Below are positions 9,186 to 17,872 of a DNA stretch of 64,000 bases, piece after piece. The stretch covers positions 46,160-110,159 of the forward strand of contig NZ_PJMB01000013.1 of assembly GCF_002892835.1 (NCBI RefSeq), in the 5' to 3' direction. Source of the stretch: Arthrobacter sp. AFG7.2. GTDB lineage: Bacteria > Actinomycetota > Actinomycetes > Actinomycetales > Micrococcaceae. The notes beneath the pieces were generated by a model, which was not told the origin of the DNA, did no database searches, and saw only the letters and a program-made list of their open reading frames with translations. How positions within the stretch are numbered: the stretch's first letter is position 1; every line of letters begins with the position of its first letter. Position numbers and translations under genes: made by a program.

Positions 9186-9845
9186 ATGATCTCGTCACGG
9201 AATGTGAAACAGCTTGCCGGGCCGGCAGTGGTCACCGCGGCAGGGATCTTGGGGTTCCTCCTGCGGCGGTTCTACTTGCGCTGGGGTGCCACCGACGCCG
9301 AAGTGGACGGCGGGTTGCCGGGCGACGACTTCCTGGGCGCTGCGGACCTGCAGGCAACACGGGCAGTTTCCATCGAAGCTCCGGCGCATGCCGTCTGGCC
9401 CTGGCTGGCGCAGATGGGTCAGGGCCGCGGCGGACTATACAGCTATGACTTCCTGGAAAACCTCATGGGCCTGGACATTCACAGCGCAGACCGTATCCAC
9501 CCGGAGTGGCAGGACATCAAAGCCGGCGACCGTTTTCACTTGGCGCCGGCTGCTTCCGCGGACCTGGAGGTGGGCCTCGTGGACCAAGGCAGCGCACTCG
9601 TCCTCCGCGTTCCGCCCGGTGCCCCACCAGGGCCGTTCGACTTCACGTGGGCGTACGTACTCCGGCCGCAGCCCGACGGCACCACGCGGTTGCTGGTCCG
9701 GGAGCGGTACGCCTACCGCCAATGGTGGCCGCCATGCATGGTCGAGGCAGTGGAGGTAGTGAGCTTCATGATGTCCCGGCGGATGCTGCGCGGAATCAGA
9801 AGCCGCGCAGAGGGAACGGCCACACCGTCGGTATCTTTGCCGTAG
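9186..9845 (+). CDS. SRPBCC-like protein with N-terminal membrane anchor
   Basis: 219 residues. A hydrophobic segment (about 9-27, AGPAVVTAAGILGFLLRRF) precedes a soluble part that contains the START/SRPBCC-type pattern TRAVSIEAPAHAVWPWLAQMGQGRGGLYSYDFLENLMGLD. SRPBCC proteins form a deep hydrophobic ligand pocket; this subgroup is common in actinobacteria and has no assigned function. The ATG at 9186 is chosen because GGAG (9173-9176) sits nine bases upstream; the open frame extends to 9090 but the added residues are Arg-rich and unlike a protein start. Likely monocistronic. Confidence 0.72.
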   Translation: MISSRNVKQLAGPAVVTAAGILGFLLRRFYLRWGATDAEVDGGLPGDDFLGAADLQATRAVSIEAPAHAVWPWLAQMGQGRGGLYSYDFLENLMGLDIHSADRIHPEWQDIKAGDRFHLAPAASADLEVGLVDQGSALVLRVPPGAPPGPFDFTWAYVLRPQPDGTTRLLVRERYAYRQWWPPCMVEAVEVVSFMMSRRMLRGIRSRAEGTATPSVSLP

Positions 9846-9873
9846 GAAACTCCAGCGGGCGGGTGTTTGGCCC

Positions 9874-9879
9874 TAGTGT
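9874..9879 (+). promoter_or_regulatory. -10 box of a leaderless promoter (coaE)
   Basis: TAGTGT, six bases, then GTG 9886. This supports GTG ahead of the CTG/AAG that follows. Confidence 0.6.
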
Positions 9880-9885
9880 GGTGGA

Positions 9886-11100
9886 GTGCTGAAGATCGGG
9901 TTGACGGGTGGAATCGCCTCGGGAAAGTCAGTCGTCGCTTCGCGGCTGAGGGAACGCGGGGCAGTGCTGGTGGATGCTGACGCGCTGTCGCGGGAGGTGG
10001 TTGAGCCCGGGACGGAAGGCCTGCAGCGGGTTGTGGCTGAGTTCGGGGGAGACGTGCTGGGTGCTGACGGCCGATTGGACCGGCCCAAGCTCGGGGCCCT
10101 GGTCTTTGGGGACCCCGCGCGCCTTGCCCTGCTGAATGGCATTATCCATCCGCTGGTACGGTTACGCGCTGCGGCCATCGTTGCTGCGGCCGCCCGGGAG
10201 GCCGTGGTGGTGCAGGACATTCCCTTGCTGGTGGAAACCGGGCAGGGCAGCGGCTTCCACCTGGTCCTGGTGGTGGATGCGCCTGACGACGTGCGGGTGC
10301 AGCGGATGCTGGAGCACCGGGGGATGACTGAGGAATCTGCGCGCTCCCGCATGGCGGCCCAGGCTGCCCGGGAGGAGCGGCTGGCTGCGGCTGATGTGAT
10401 CCTGGACAACTCCGGCACCGTTGAGCAGTTGCAGGAGCAGGTGGACAGGTTGTGGGACGGCCGGCTCGTGCCCTTCGCCCGGAACATCTCCTCGGGCGTC
10501 CGCGCGGACAGGACCGGGGGCCCGGTCCTGGTCCCGCACCGGCAGGACTGGGCCCGGCAGGCGGCGAGGATCGCGGCAAGGCTGACGACGGCGGCGCCCT
10601 GGCTCATCCTGGCTGTGGACCACATCGGCTCCACCTCCGTGCCAGGGCTGCCCGCCAAGGATGTCATCGACGTGCAGGTTGCAGTGCCGGACCTCGAAAC
10701 CGCAGCCAGGCTCGCGCCGCTCCTGGCCGCTGCCGGCTTTCCGGGGGTACGCGGGGTGGAGTCCGACACTCCGAAGCCCAATGCGCCTGATCCAGCCCAA
10801 TGGTTGAAGCGGTTCCACGCCAACGCCGACCCATGCCGGGCCGTCAACGTGCATGTCCGGCCGGCCGGCTCGGCCGGATGGCGCTACGCCCTGCTGTTCC
10901 GGGACTGGCTCCGGGACGATCCGTCGGCGCTCACGCTCTACGCAGGGCACAAGGCAGAACTGGCGCGACGGTTCGCGGGTTCTCCGGACACAAGGGCATA
11001 CACGGAAGCCAAGGAGCCGTGGTTTACCGACGTCGCGTGGCCGCGAATGTCCGCCTGGGCGGACGCAACAGGGTGGGCACCGCCGTCGTACACCTCCTGA
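9886..11100 (+). CDS. coaE: Dephospho-CoA kinase fused to a GrpB/UPF0157 domain
   Basis: A 404-residue two-domain protein. Residues 1-200 are CoaE, which phosphorylates the 3'-OH of dephospho-CoA in the last step of coenzyme A synthesis: P-loop GLTGGIASGKS (5-15), DADALSREVVEPG, and the HPLVR and DIPLLVE motifs. Residues from about 205 to the end are a GrpB/UPF0157 nucleotidyltransferase-like domain, with DHIGSTSVPGLPAKDVID at about 245-262. The same fusion is known from mycobacterial CoaE, where the extra domain affects folding or regulation. A leaderless promoter gives the GTG start. It is followed closely by uvrB, which has its own promoter. Confidence 0.93.
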   Translation: MLKIGLTGGIASGKSVVASRLRERGAVLVDADALSREVVEPGTEGLQRVVAEFGGDVLGADGRLDRPKLGALVFGDPARLALLNGIIHPLVRLRAAAIVAAAAREAVVVQDIPLLVETGQGSGFHLVLVVDAPDDVRVQRMLEHRGMTEESARSRMAAQAAREERLAAADVILDNSGTVEQLQEQVDRLWDGRLVPFARNISSGVRADRTGGPVLVPHRQDWARQAARIAARLTTAAPWLILAVDHIGSTSVPGLPAKDVIDVQVAVPDLETAARLAPLLAAAGFPGVRGVESDTPKPNAPDPAQWLKRFHANADPCRAVNVHVRPAGSAGWRYALLFRDWLRDDPSALTLYAGHKAELARRFAGSPDTRAYTEAKEPWFTDVAWPRMSAWADATGWAPPSYTS

Positions 11101-11169
11101 AGCCGCTTCACGGCCGGGAGGCTTGTTCGCCTGTAACGGACTCCGCCGCCCAGTGTCAGTGCCCGGTTG

Positions 11170-11175
11170 TAGATT
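11170..11175 (+). promoter_or_regulatory. -10 box of a leaderless promoter (uvrB)
   Basis: TAGATT, six bases, then ATG 11182; no Shine-Dalgarno. I saw no convincing LexA box just upstream. Confidence 0.65.
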
Positions 11176-11181
11176 AGAACC

Positions 11182-13278
11182 ATGAGCCTTGCGCAGGAAA
11201 TCAACCGGGTTGTTGCACCTTTCGAGGTCATCAGCGAGTTCAAGCCGGCGGGCGATCAGCCCGCTGCCATCGCCGAGCTGACGGAGCGCATTAAGAACGG
11301 CGAAAAGGACGTGGTGCTGCTCGGCGCCACCGGTACCGGCAAGAGCGCCACCACCGCCTGGCTGATCGAACAGGTGCAGCGGCCCACCCTGGTGATGGTC
11401 CAGAACAAAACCCTCGCCGCGCAGCTGGCCAATGAGTTCCGCGAGCTGCTGCCCAACAACGCCGTCGAGTACTTCGTCTCCTACTACGACTACTACCAGC
11501 CCGAAGCGTACGTGGCGCAGACGGACACCTTCATCGAGAAGGACTCCTCCATCAACGAGGAAGTGGAACGGCTCCGCCACTCCGCCACCAACGCCCTGCT
11601 GACCCGCCGGGACGTGATCGTGGTGGCGACGGTTTCCTGCATCTACGGCCTGGGTACGCCTGAAGAGTACATTGCAGGCATGGTCACGCTCCGTAAGGGG
11701 GCGGAGATGAACCGGGACGACCTCCTCCGGAAATTTGTCTCCATGCAGTACGCGCGCAACGACATGGACTTCCACCGGGGCACGTTCCGGGTCCGCGGGG
11801 ACACCGTGGAGATCATCCCGATGTACGAGGAACTGGCCATCCGGATCGAATTCTTCGGTGACGAGATTGAGAACATCCACACCCTCCACCCGTTGACCGG
11901 CGAGGTGATCCGGGACGAAGAGGAAATGTACGTCTTTCCCGCCTCCCACTACGTGGCCGGGCCCGAGCGGATGTCCAGGGCCATCAAGCGGATCGAGGAC
12001 GAGCTCGCCGACCGGCTCAAGGTGCTGGAAGGCCAGAACAAGCTGGTTGAAGCGCAGCGCCTCCGGATGCGGACCAACTATGACCTTGAGATGATGCAGC
12101 AGATGGGCTTCTGCAACGGCATCGAAAACTACTCCTCGCACATCGACGGCCGGGCCCCCGGAACAGCCCCGCACTGCCTGCTCGACTACTTCCCGGACGA
12201 CTTCCTGCTGGTGGTGGACGAATCCCACGTGACAATCCCGCAAATCGGAGCGATGTACGAGGGCGATATGTCCCGCAAGCGGAATCTGGTGGACTTCGGC
12301 TTCCGCCTGCCCTCCGCGATGGACAACAGGCCGCTCAAATGGGACGAATTCCTCCAGCGCATCGGCCAGACCGTCTACCTGTCTGCGACGCCCGGCAAGT
12401 ACGAACTGGGCAAGGCCGACGGTTTCGTACAGCAGATCATTCGGCCTACCGGGCTCATCGATCCGGAGGTGGTGGTCAAGCCCACCAAGGGCCAGATCGA
12501 TGACCTGCTTGGCGAAATCAAGACCCGCACAGCAAAGAACGAGCGCATCCTGGTCACTACCCTGACCAAACGGATGGCGGAGGACCTCACCGACTACCTC
12601 CTGGGCCACGGGATCAAGGTGGAGTACCTCCACTCCGACGTGGACACCCTGCGGCGCGTTGAACTGCTGCGCGAATTACGGATGGGCAAGTTCGACGTCC
12701 TGGTGGGCATCAACCTGCTCCGTGAGGGGCTGGATCTGCCCGAAGTTTCCCTTGTCAGCATTCTGGACGCCGACAAGGAAGGCTTCCTGCGCTCCTCCAC
12801 GTCCCTGATCCAGACCATCGGCCGCGCTGCCCGTAACGTTTCCGGGCAGGTCCACATGTACGCCGACCGTATTACGGACTCCATGGCGCACGCCATCGAC
12901 GAGACCAACAGGCGCCGTGCCATCCAGGTGGCCTACAACACCGAGCACGGAGTGGATCCGCAGCCGCTGCGGAAAAAGATCGCGGACATCACCGACCAGC
13001 TGGCCAAGGAAGACGCCGACACCCAGGAGCTGCTGAACAACAACCGGCTGGCCAAGGGCGGCAAGCGGAAGTCCGCGGCCAAGGGCGCGGCCCAGGTGCG
13101 CTCGGACGGACTGGCCGCGGCACCGGCGGAGGACCTCGTGGGACTGATCGAACAGCTGACGGAGCAGATGCACGGTGCCGCTGCCGAGCTGCAGTTCGAG
13201 GTGGCAGCCAGGATCAGGGACGAAGTCAGCGAGCTGAAGAAGGAACTGAGGCAGATGCAGGCGGCGGGCCACGCCTGA
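11182..13278 (+). CDS. uvrB: Excinuclease ABC subunit B
   Basis: 698 residues, the expected length. UvrB is the helicase-like damage-verifying subunit that receives DNA from UvrA and recruits UvrC. Visible: Walker A GATGTGKS (48-55), the beta-hairpin region with YYDYYQPEAYV (about 98-108) that is inserted into the DNA, the DESHVTIPQIGAMYEGD motif II block, helicase motifs V/VI (LREGLDLPEVSLVSILDADKEG, QTIGRAARN), and the C-terminal UVR domain (about 655-690, ELQFEVAARIRDEV) that contacts UvrC. Internal and terminal blocks are intact. It sits between coaE and the terC riboswitch. Confidence 0.98.
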   Translation: MSLAQEINRVVAPFEVISEFKPAGDQPAAIAELTERIKNGEKDVVLLGATGTGKSATTAWLIEQVQRPTLVMVQNKTLAAQLANEFRELLPNNAVEYFVSYYDYYQPEAYVAQTDTFIEKDSSINEEVERLRHSATNALLTRRDVIVVATVSCIYGLGTPEEYIAGMVTLRKGAEMNRDDLLRKFVSMQYARNDMDFHRGTFRVRGDTVEIIPMYEELAIRIEFFGDEIENIHTLHPLTGEVIRDEEEMYVFPASHYVAGPERMSRAIKRIEDELADRLKVLEGQNKLVEAQRLRMRTNYDLEMMQQMGFCNGIENYSSHIDGRAPGTAPHCLLDYFPDDFLLVVDESHVTIPQIGAMYEGDMSRKRNLVDFGFRLPSAMDNRPLKWDEFLQRIGQTVYLSATPGKYELGKADGFVQQIIRPTGLIDPEVVVKPTKGQIDDLLGEIKTRTAKNERILVTTLTKRMAEDLTDYLLGHGIKVEYLHSDVDTLRRVELLRELRMGKFDVLVGINLLREGLDLPEVSLVSILDADKEGFLRSSTSLIQTIGRAARNVSGQVHMYADRITDSMAHAIDETNRRRAIQVAYNTEHGVDPQPLRKKIADITDQLAKEDADTQELLNNNRLAKGGKRKSAAKGAAQVRSDGLAAAPAEDLVGLIEQLTEQMHGAAAELQFEVAARIRDEVSELKKELRQMQAAGHA

Positions 13279-13318
13279 CACAAAAGTCGCCAGGGACAGG
13301 CAGGCCAGCTGCCTGGGG

Positions 13319-13324
13319 TAGAGT
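13319..13324 (+). promoter_or_regulatory. -10 box of the terC riboswitch transcript
   Basis: TAGAGT ends seven bases before the first bases of the riboswitch, so the RNA would begin at about 13331 with the aptamer at its 5' end. A short CAGGCA/TGCCTG hairpin just upstream could end the uvrB transcript. Confidence 0.5.
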
Positions 13325-13330
13325 TAAGGT

Positions 13331-13465
13331 CACGTAGGGGAGTATCCCGAGCGCTACGATCGTCAACACGCAGGGCATGGTTGCCCCGCCGGGCGTAGCG
13401 GGCCGCCACATCAGCACCAAGTGCACAGGCAGGCCGGAGAGACTTACACCGCATCTCTGTACCCT
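13331..13465 (+). ncRNA. yybP-ykoY (manganese) riboswitch upstream of terC
   Basis: The leader carries the two conserved blocks of this class at the right spacing: GGGGAGTA (13337-13344) on the 5' side, followed by ATCGTCAACACG, and GGCCGGAGAGACTTAC (13432-13447) on the 3' side. Internal arms (GGGCATGG/TTGCCCC, CCGCCGGGC/GCGGGCC) can form the stacked helices of the aptamer. Riboswitches of this class bind Mn2+ and typically raise expression of Mn exporters and TerC/Alx proteins. The ribosome site (GAAAGG, 13468-13473) follows directly, which suggests control of translation. Confidence 0.85.
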
Positions 13466-13480
13466 GCGAAAGGCTACCCT

Positions 13481-14509
13481 GTGCTCGAATTGCCCGTGTG
13501 GTTCGAAGTCGGCTCACTTGTCGTCCTCGGCCTGATCCTCCTGATCGACCTTCTCTTGGTGGTCCGGCGCCCCCATGAACCTTCCATGAAGGAAGCCGGA
13601 CTCTGGGTAGCGTTTTACGTCAGCCTCGCCCTGGTGTTTGCAGGGGCCATGTTCGCCTTTACCGGCCCGGAATACGGCGGCCAGTTCGTCGCCGGCTGGG
13701 TGACCGAATACAGCCTCAGCATTGACAACCTGTTTGTCTTCATCATCATCATGGCCCGCTTCTCCGTGCCCCGGAAATACCAGCAGGAAGTGCTGATGGT
13801 GGGCATCATCATCGCACTGATCCTGCGCGGTATCTTCATCCTTCTCGGCGCCATCGTGATTGAGCAGTTCAGCTGGGTGTTCTACATCTTCGGCGCGTTC
13901 CTGCTGTGGACTGCCTGGAAGCAGGCCCAGGACGAAGGCGAAGACGAAGAAGACCGGGAAAACCCGCTCATCGCCAAGATCCGCAAGGTCATCCCCATGT
14001 CCGAGAAGTTCGACGGCGGCAAGCTGCGGACTACGGTGGACGGCAAGAAGGTCTTCACCCCGATGCTGATCGTGTTCATCACCATCGGCCTCACGGACCT
14101 GCTCTTCGCAGTCGACTCCATCCCCGCAATCTTCGGCCTCACCCAGAGCCCGTTCATTGTGTTCACAGCCAACCTGTTTGCCCTGATGGGCCTGCGCCAG
14201 CTGTACTTCCTGCTCGGTGGCCTCATGAACCGCCTGATCTACCTGAAGCACGCATTGTCCTTCATCCTCGCCTTCATCGGCGTCAAGCTGGTGCTGCATG
14301 CGATGCACGTCAACGAACTTCCGTTCATCAATGGCGGGCAGCACATTGAATGGGCTCCCGAAATCCCCACCTTTGTGTCCCTGGCAGTCATCGTCGGCAC
14401 CATCATCATCGCCGTCGTTGCCAGCCTGGTCAGCTCCAAGGCCAAGGAAGCCCACGTGGACCCCCGCCTCGAAGAGGACGTCCGGAAGAGCCACAGCGAC
14501 GCCGAGTAA
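13481..14509 (+). CDS. TerC/Alx family membrane protein
   Basis: 342 residues with seven to nine predicted membrane helices; TerC hallmarks are the intramembrane acidic pattern EYSLSIDNLFVFIII and the later ITIGLTDLLFAVDSIPAIFGLT, where the Asp residues probably bind metal. Family members (Alx, MeeY/MeeF) export manganese, in part to metallate secreted enzymes; the old tellurite name reflects a side effect. GTG 13481 (VLELPVWFEVGS, Met as first residue) is chosen because GAAAGG is seven bases upstream; the longer frame from 13421 would run through the riboswitch. The upstream riboswitch strongly supports a Mn role. Short acidic loop EGEDEEDREN in mid-protein is cytoplasmic. Confidence 0.92.
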   Translation: MLELPVWFEVGSLVVLGLILLIDLLLVVRRPHEPSMKEAGLWVAFYVSLALVFAGAMFAFTGPEYGGQFVAGWVTEYSLSIDNLFVFIIIMARFSVPRKYQQEVLMVGIIIALILRGIFILLGAIVIEQFSWVFYIFGAFLLWTAWKQAQDEGEDEEDRENPLIAKIRKVIPMSEKFDGGKLRTTVDGKKVFTPMLIVFITIGLTDLLFAVDSIPAIFGLTQSPFIVFTANLFALMGLRQLYFLLGGLMNRLIYLKHALSFILAFIGVKLVLHAMHVNELPFINGGQHIEWAPEIPTFVSLAVIVGTIIIAVVASLVSSKAKEAHVDPRLEEDVRKSHSDAE

Positions 14510-14530
14510 CGCGCCCAGGTCTTGCCTGTC

Positions 14531-14570
14531 AACGATCCCGCCCGCTCCTGCGGCCGGGATCGTTGGCCTT
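14531..14570 (+). terminator. terC terminator
   Basis: AACGATCCCG (14531-14540) pairs with CGGGATCGTT (14555-14564) across a GC-rich 14-base loop; GGCCTTTAA follows. The tail is short of T, so this is a moderate call. Confidence 0.6.
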
Positions 14571-14604
14571 TAAGCAGCCTCTGCAGCGGCCTGCGCGGGG
14601 GGAC

Positions 14605-14610
14605 TATGCT
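14605..14610 (+). promoter_or_regulatory. -10 box of a leaderless promoter (MFS gene)
   Basis: TATGCT, six bases, then ATG 14617. This fixes the start and rejects the longer frame that reaches back into terC. Confidence 0.6.
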
Positions 14611-14616
14611 CACTCC

Positions 14617-16002
14617 ATGGGCCCGACACTGATTACGGAACAGGACGTGCGCCACGTGCAGAAGCGCACAGTGGCGCTGCTGGCGACGGCCCAGGTTTTC
14701 GGCGGTATCGGAACCGGCGCAACGGTTTCCATCGGGTCGATCCTTGCGGTGGAGCTCTCAGGGTCAAGCGCCTGGGCGGGTGCCGTGGCCACGGTGATGA
14801 CCCTTGGCGCGGCGCTGGCTGCCCTGCCGCTTGCCTCGCTCGCAGACCGCCGGGGGCGCCGGATCGGGCAGGTAACCGGCCTGTCCTGCGCTTTGGCCGG
14901 CGCTGTATTGATGGTGCTTGCGGTGGTGTCCGGACTCTTCATCCTGCTGGTGCTGGGTGCCGCCGGGATCGGCGTCGGCAGCGCGGCCAGCCTCCAAGCC
15001 CGCTTCGCCGCGGTGGATCTTGCCGACCCCGAACACCGCGGCAGGGCACTGTCCACCGTGGTCTGGGCAGTAACTATCGGAGCTGTGGCAGGGCCCAACC
15101 TGATCCAGCCAGGAACTGTGGTGGGGGAGGCCCTTGGCCTTCCGCCCGTGGCGGGGCCCTTCGTGATCTCCGGCGCCGGCCTCCTCCTGGCAGCCGCCGT
15201 GCTTTTTGCCGGACTTCGGCCGGATCCGCTGCTGCTGGCCAGGGAACTTGCTTCCCGTCAGGCGGCGGCAGCACCCGAGGGCTCCCGGCACGAAGGCCAG
15301 GCCCCGCGAGGGGACGGCTATGCAGGGGCCGGCACTCCCGCCACAGTAAAGCGCGACGGCGGGACGCTGGTCCGCGGCCTGCGTGCCATCCGCGGCTCCC
15401 GGCCGGCGCTCCTGGCGGTGGCCGCCGTCGTCGGAGCGCACGCCGTCATGGTGGGTGTGATGTCCATGACTCCCCTGCACCTGCAGGAACTCCTGGAGGT
15501 GCCCGGCTCCGGCCATGCCGGGCACACAGCATCCGGTGATGTGCTGGTGATTATCGGCTTCACCATTTCCCTGCACATCGCCGGGATGTTCGCCCTCTCG
15601 CCCGTGATGGGCTGGCTGACGGACAAGGCGGGCAGGGCCCAAACCATCATGATCGGGTTCGGCCTGCTGCTCGTTTCGGTCGCTGTCGCCGGGTTCGGCC
15701 AGGGCTCCACCGCCGCCGTCGCGGTGGGCCTGGTCCTCCTGGGCCTGGGCTGGTCTGCGGCCACTGTTTCCGGATCCACCCTGCTGGCCGAAAGCGTAGC
15801 GCAGGAGTCCAGGGTGGCCGTCCAGGGCGTTTCCGACATGCTCATGGGTGCTGCCGGTGCGGTGGGCGGGGCAGTGTCCGGCGTGGTCCTCAGCTGGCTG
15901 GGTTACCTGGGTCTTAATCTGCTCGGCGGCGTTGTAGGCGCGTGCGTCCTGGCTGCGGCGTTCCTGACCGTCATGGCTGCGCGGCGGCAGTCAGCGGCCT
16001 GA
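14617..16002 (+). CDS. Major facilitator superfamily transporter
   Basis: 461 residues with about 12 membrane segments in two halves joined by a polar loop (around residues 210-250). The MFS loop signature after helix 2 is LASLADRRGRRIG. The family exchanges or exports small solutes and drugs; this subgroup has no known substrate. It starts at the ATG following a -10 box. The end overlaps by 12 bases with the end of the peptidase gene on the other strand, so no terminator space exists between them. Confidence 0.85.
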   Translation: MGPTLITEQDVRHVQKRTVALLATAQVFGGIGTGATVSIGSILAVELSGSSAWAGAVATVMTLGAALAALPLASLADRRGRRIGQVTGLSCALAGAVLMVLAVVSGLFILLVLGAAGIGVGSAASLQARFAAVDLADPEHRGRALSTVVWAVTIGAVAGPNLIQPGTVVGEALGLPPVAGPFVISGAGLLLAAAVLFAGLRPDPLLLARELASRQAAAAPEGSRHEGQAPRGDGYAGAGTPATVKRDGGTLVRGLRAIRGSRPALLAVAAVVGAHAVMVGVMSMTPLHLQELLEVPGSGHAGHTASGDVLVIIGFTISLHIAGMFALSPVMGWLTDKAGRAQTIMIGFGLLLVSVAVAGFGQGSTAAVAVGLVLLGLGWSAATVSGSTLLAESVAQESRVAVQGVSDMLMGAAGAVGGAVSGVVLSWLGYLGLNLLGGVVGACVLAAAFLTVMAARRQSAA

Positions 16003-17337
16003 GCGCGCCATACCCAGGAGCCGCGCAAAGATGCCTTCCCCGTCGTCGGAAATCCCATCGTGGTGGAAGTCGCCGGACTCCCAGACCTGCAGCCCGCGGA
16101 CGGCGGACGCTGTCTCGAGGGACAGCTGCCGGTCCACATAAATATCGTCAGAGTAGATAGCCGCGGCTACCGGGACAGTGTTGGCTGCCAGCTGTCCGAC
16201 GTCGTACAGCGGCTTCCAGTCCTGTTTGGCGGCGAGCAGGTGGGCCACGTCCCTGAGGGGCTGAAGCGCAGGGTCCTGTTCGAAGTACCAGGGATAAACC
16301 ATCTCGCCCGTCAGCAGGAGCGGCTCGGCGTCCGGGCCGAACTCCGGATACTCCGCCAGCACCCGCCAGGCCGCCCAGTCCGTCGCCTGCCCTTGGCCGT
16401 AAATCGATTCATGCATCAGCGCATAAAGCGGGTTGGAGCGCCTGGAGACAATGCCCTGCACCTGGTCCAGGAAGGCGTCCGACAGCCGCACCCCGTCTCC
16501 CGTCGAGACGAAAGCATCCTCCAGCAGGTAATGCAGGCTGTCCACGCGGGTGTTCCCGCCCAGGAAGGCGCCCACCATCTGGAAGCGCTCCACCGTGAGC
16601 GGACTGCTGTCAGGCAGGAACTCGGGAGTGTGCCGCAGATGGCGGGCAATCCGTTCCACCATGACCCTGTCCTCCGGGTACCAGCCGAAGTACTCGGCGT
16701 TCCGGGCGGCCACGCGCTGGAACGTGGCGCGGTAGACGTCGTCGGCCGGGCCGGCGAGGGGCGCAAGGCCGCCGGTCACCAGGACTTCCTGCAGCCCGTC
16801 CGGAGCAAACGACAGGTAGGTCAGGGCGCAGAAGCCGCCATAGCTCTGGCCGTACACCGTCCACGGACCGGAGCCGAGGGCCTCCCGGACAAGCTCGGCG
16901 TCGGCCACGATGGAGTCCGCACGGAAGTGTTCCAGGTAAGCAGCCTGGTCCTGGGCTGACCCACGGAGCGGCAGCGTGGTGCGGTCGATGGGCGAGGAGA
17001 GCCCGGTGCCGCGCTGGTCCAGCATGAGGATCCGGAAGTCCCGGGCAGCCGCCTTGCTCCAGCCACCCAGTGATCCAAACCTGTTGCCGCGACCCCCGGG
17101 GCCGCCCTGGAGGAACAACAGCCAGGGAAGTTCCGCGGCTTCCTCCTTGGAGTGTGCGGCCGAGACGTACTCACGGGCAAAAACGGTGATCGTCTCCCCG
17201 CCGGGAGCGGTGTGGTCCAGCGGCACGGTAAATAGGTGCTCCACGGTGCGCATGCCGCGGAATTCATGCCGCCCCCTGACCTCATGCCTGGCACGGATCC
17301 TGGAGCCGGAGATAGCGGACATCCCTGCGTTAGCCAT
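15991..17337 (-). CDS. Alpha/beta hydrolase, S33 proline iminopeptidase-like
   Basis: 448 residues. The alpha/beta-hydrolase core shows the oxyanion loop LLFLQGGPGGRGNRFG, the LMLDQRGTGLSSP strand, and the nucleophile elbow GQSYGG (163-168, Ser165); these match S33 prolyl aminopeptidases, which release N-terminal proline from peptides. No signal peptide is seen, so it is probably cytosolic. ATG 17337 overlaps the stop of the acetyltransferase gene (ATGGCTAA), giving translational coupling; ATG 17322 is the alternative. The frame continues upstream, but that part is the acetyltransferase gene in another frame. Confidence 0.85.
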   Translation of the reverse strand: MANAGMSAISGSRIRARHEVRGRHEFRGMRTVEHLFTVPLDHTAPGGETITVFAREYVSAAHSKEEAAELPWLLFLQGGPGGRGNRFGSLGGWSKAAARDFRILMLDQRGTGLSSPIDRTTLPLRGSAQDQAAYLEHFRADSIVADAELVREALGSGPWTVYGQSYGGFCALTYLSFAPDGLQEVLVTGGLAPLAGPADDVYRATFQRVAARNAEYFGWYPEDRVMVERIARHLRHTPEFLPDSSPLTVERFQMVGAFLGGNTRVDSLHYLLEDAFVSTGDGVRLSDAFLDQVQGIVSRRSNPLYALMHESIYGQGQATDWAAWRVLAEYPEFGPDAEPLLLTGEMVYPWYFEQDPALQPLRDVAHLLAAKQDWKPLYDVGQLAANTVPVAAAIYSDDIYVDRQLSLETASAVRGLQVWESGDFHHDGISDDGEGIFARLLGMARSGR

Positions 17338-17830
17338 TGGCGCCGGCCGGGACTGCGCTGCCGAACTGTTCAAGGGCCTGGCCGGTGAGCCGGAAAGTGG
17401 ACCAACCGTCCATGGGCCGGGCGCCGAGGCTCCGATAGAAATTGATGGACGGCTCGTTCCAGTCGAGGACGCTCCACTCCACGCGGGCGTATCCATTTTC
17501 CACCGCGGTGGCGGCCAGGTGCTGGAGCAGGGCCTTCCCATGTCCTTCGCCGCGGGCTTCCGGGCTGACGTAAAGGTCCTCCAGGTAGATGCCGTGGACG
17601 CCTTCCCAGGTGGAATAGTTCAGGAACCACAAAGCGAATCCCTGGACTTCCCCTGCCTCGTTTTCCGCCATGGCAGCGAACACGCGCGGGTTGTCCCCGA
17701 AGAGCACGTGCTGCAGCATTTCCGGGGTGTTCCGGACGGCGTCCGGTTCCTTCTCGTAGTGCGCCAGTTCGTGGATCATCCGAAGGATTGCGGGAACGTC
17801 GTGGGGGGTTGCGGGGCGGATTACACTCAT
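17330..17830 (-). CDS. GNAT acetyltransferase, diamine N-acetyltransferase-like
   Basis: 166 residues. The arrangement MIRELAHYEKEPDAV-like N-terminus (here IHELAHYEKEPDAVRNT), FALWFLNYSTWEGVHGIYLEDLYV and SPEARGEGHGKALLQHL (acetyl-CoA loop) followed by WSVLDWNEPSINFYRSLGA resembles the SSAT/diamine acetyltransferase group, which acetylates spermidine, spermine or thialysine. Bacterial members vary in substrate. The start is supported by a TAAGCT box six bases upstream. First gene of a two-gene unit with the S33 peptidase. Confidence 0.85.
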   Translation of the reverse strand: MSVIRPATPHDVPAILRMIHELAHYEKEPDAVRNTPEMLQHVLFGDNPRVFAAMAENEAGEVQGFALWFLNYSTWEGVHGIYLEDLYVSPEARGEGHGKALLQHLAATAVENGYARVEWSVLDWNEPSINFYRSLGARPMDGWSTFRLTGQALEQFGSAVPAGANG

Positions 17831-17836
17831 TATTCG

Positions 17837-17842
17837 AGCTTA
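17837..17842 (-). promoter_or_regulatory. -10 box of a leaderless promoter (diamine acetyltransferase-like gene)
   Basis: TAAGCT on the minus strand, six bases before ATG 17830; no Shine-Dalgarno. Confidence 0.6.
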
Positions 17843-17872
17843 CCGTCCGGGTCCGCCCGAAACGGGTACCGG

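Noticed and set aside
10162..12633. An 823-residue open frame on the minus strand
   Set aside because: It is antisense to coaE and uvrB, rich in His/Val/Leu/Asp as expected from the complement of GC-rich coding sequence, and matches no family.
13421..13480. Longer terC start (MHRQAGETYTASL...)
   Set aside because: These codons would be riboswitch sequence, and a ribosome site lies before GTG 13481.
14350..14616. N-terminal extension of the MFS protein
   Set aside because: It overlaps terC out of frame and is Arg/Pro/His-rich; the ATG at 14617 has a -10 box.
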